Assembly: GCA_905211485.1 (NCBI GenBank)
Contig: CAJMAW010000169.1
Location: 1-5,721, forward strand
Source: an uncultured Lentisphaeria bacterium
GTDB lineage: Bacteria > Verrucomicrobiota > Lentisphaeria > Victivallales > UBA1829
Direction of reading: 5' to 3'
Length of the DNA: 5,721 bases
Shown: positions 5,605 to 5,721 of the stretch, piece after piece
Numbering within the stretch: the first letter of the stretch is position 1
Layout of the letters: each line of letters begins with the position of its first letter
Translations under genes and position numbers: made by a program
Notes under the pieces: generated by a model
What the model saw: the letters and a program-made list of their open reading frames with translations, nothing else
Database searches by the model: none
Told to the model about the DNA's origin: nothing

Positions 5605-5721
5605 GCGAGACGCTGGCCGCCGGAGGCAAAAAATAAAAAATAAAAATTTGCGAAGCAACAAAAAATCATATTGCGAAGCAAAAATACGGAAAAATGCGAC
5701 TAGCATTTTTCTCGAGGTCAA
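5605..5721 (+). repeat. Partial copy of hairpin-rich repeat (right edge)
   Basis: Starts with the 13-mer GCGAGACGCTGGC (5605-5617), the inverted match of bases 1-13, and ends at the edge with CTCGAGGTCAA (5711-5721), the inverted match of 41-51. Between them: a GC-rich CGCCGGAGGC, an A-tract array (A6T, A6T, A5T; 5628-5647), two exact copies of TTGCGAAGCAA (5648-5658 and 5671-5681, 23 bp apart, each able to form a 4-bp stem with a GAA loop), and a perfect hairpin AAAAATGC-gacta-GCATTTTT (5690-5710). It is open in one plus-strand frame. Cut by the window end, so the boundary is unknown. Confidence 0.75.

Noticed and set aside
5648..5681. CRISPR-like array from the two TTGCGAAGCAA copies
   Set aside because: Only two 11-bp copies, 12 bp between them, A/T-rich low-complexity spacing and no cas genes.
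1..5721. Circular element closed by the shared end sequences
   Set aside because: The matching ends are inverted, not direct, so they do not support end-to-end closure; there are also no replication or mobilisation genes.

Overview
The window reads as ordinary chromosomal DNA of a Gram-negative bacterium of moderately high GC, with unusual repeated DNA at both edges. A heptose-bisphosphate phosphatase (GmhB, LPS or surface heptose synthesis), an MscS channel with an N-terminal signal peptide, and a right-handed beta-helix carbohydrate-active protein of a kind common in gut polysaccharide degraders fit a Lentisphaerota/Victivallales-like member of the PVC group. That placement is inference from gene content and repeat style; no marker gene here proves it.

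Layout. Bases 1-77 carry one copy, minus orientation, of a hairpin-rich repeat. On the minus strand, read from high to low coordinates, lie a beta-helix protein (2997-1759), a small ABM-type monooxygenase-like protein (1536-1225), coaD (1228-746, overlapping the previous stop as ATGA) and a YceD/DUF177 protein (596-105). gmhB runs divergently on the plus strand (3184-3744). A gene-free convergent stretch (3745-4022) separates it from a minus-strand mscS-family gene (5438-4023). The last ~280 bases hold the mscS leader, a candidate promoter and a second repeat copy in plus orientation that runs off the edge.

Function. CoaD makes dephospho-CoA, YceD is linked to 23S rRNA/ribosome biogenesis, GmhB feeds ADP- or GDP-heptose synthesis, and MscS relieves osmotic downshock. 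The ABM gene and coaD are probably translationally coupled. The beta-helix gene appears to have its own promoter in the divergent region with gmhB. No multi-gene specialised system such as defence, secretion or mobile-element machinery is visible.

The most unusual content is the edge repeat. The two partial copies share a 13-bp and a 15-bp exact inverted match. Joined, they imply a unit of about 144 nt that begins and ends with the same 13-mer, contains five stem-loops and is open in one frame. Other signals are a 20-bp perfect palindrome inside the beta-helix gene and a 17-bp in-phase direct repeat of the gmhB DxD-motif coding segment upstream of its start.
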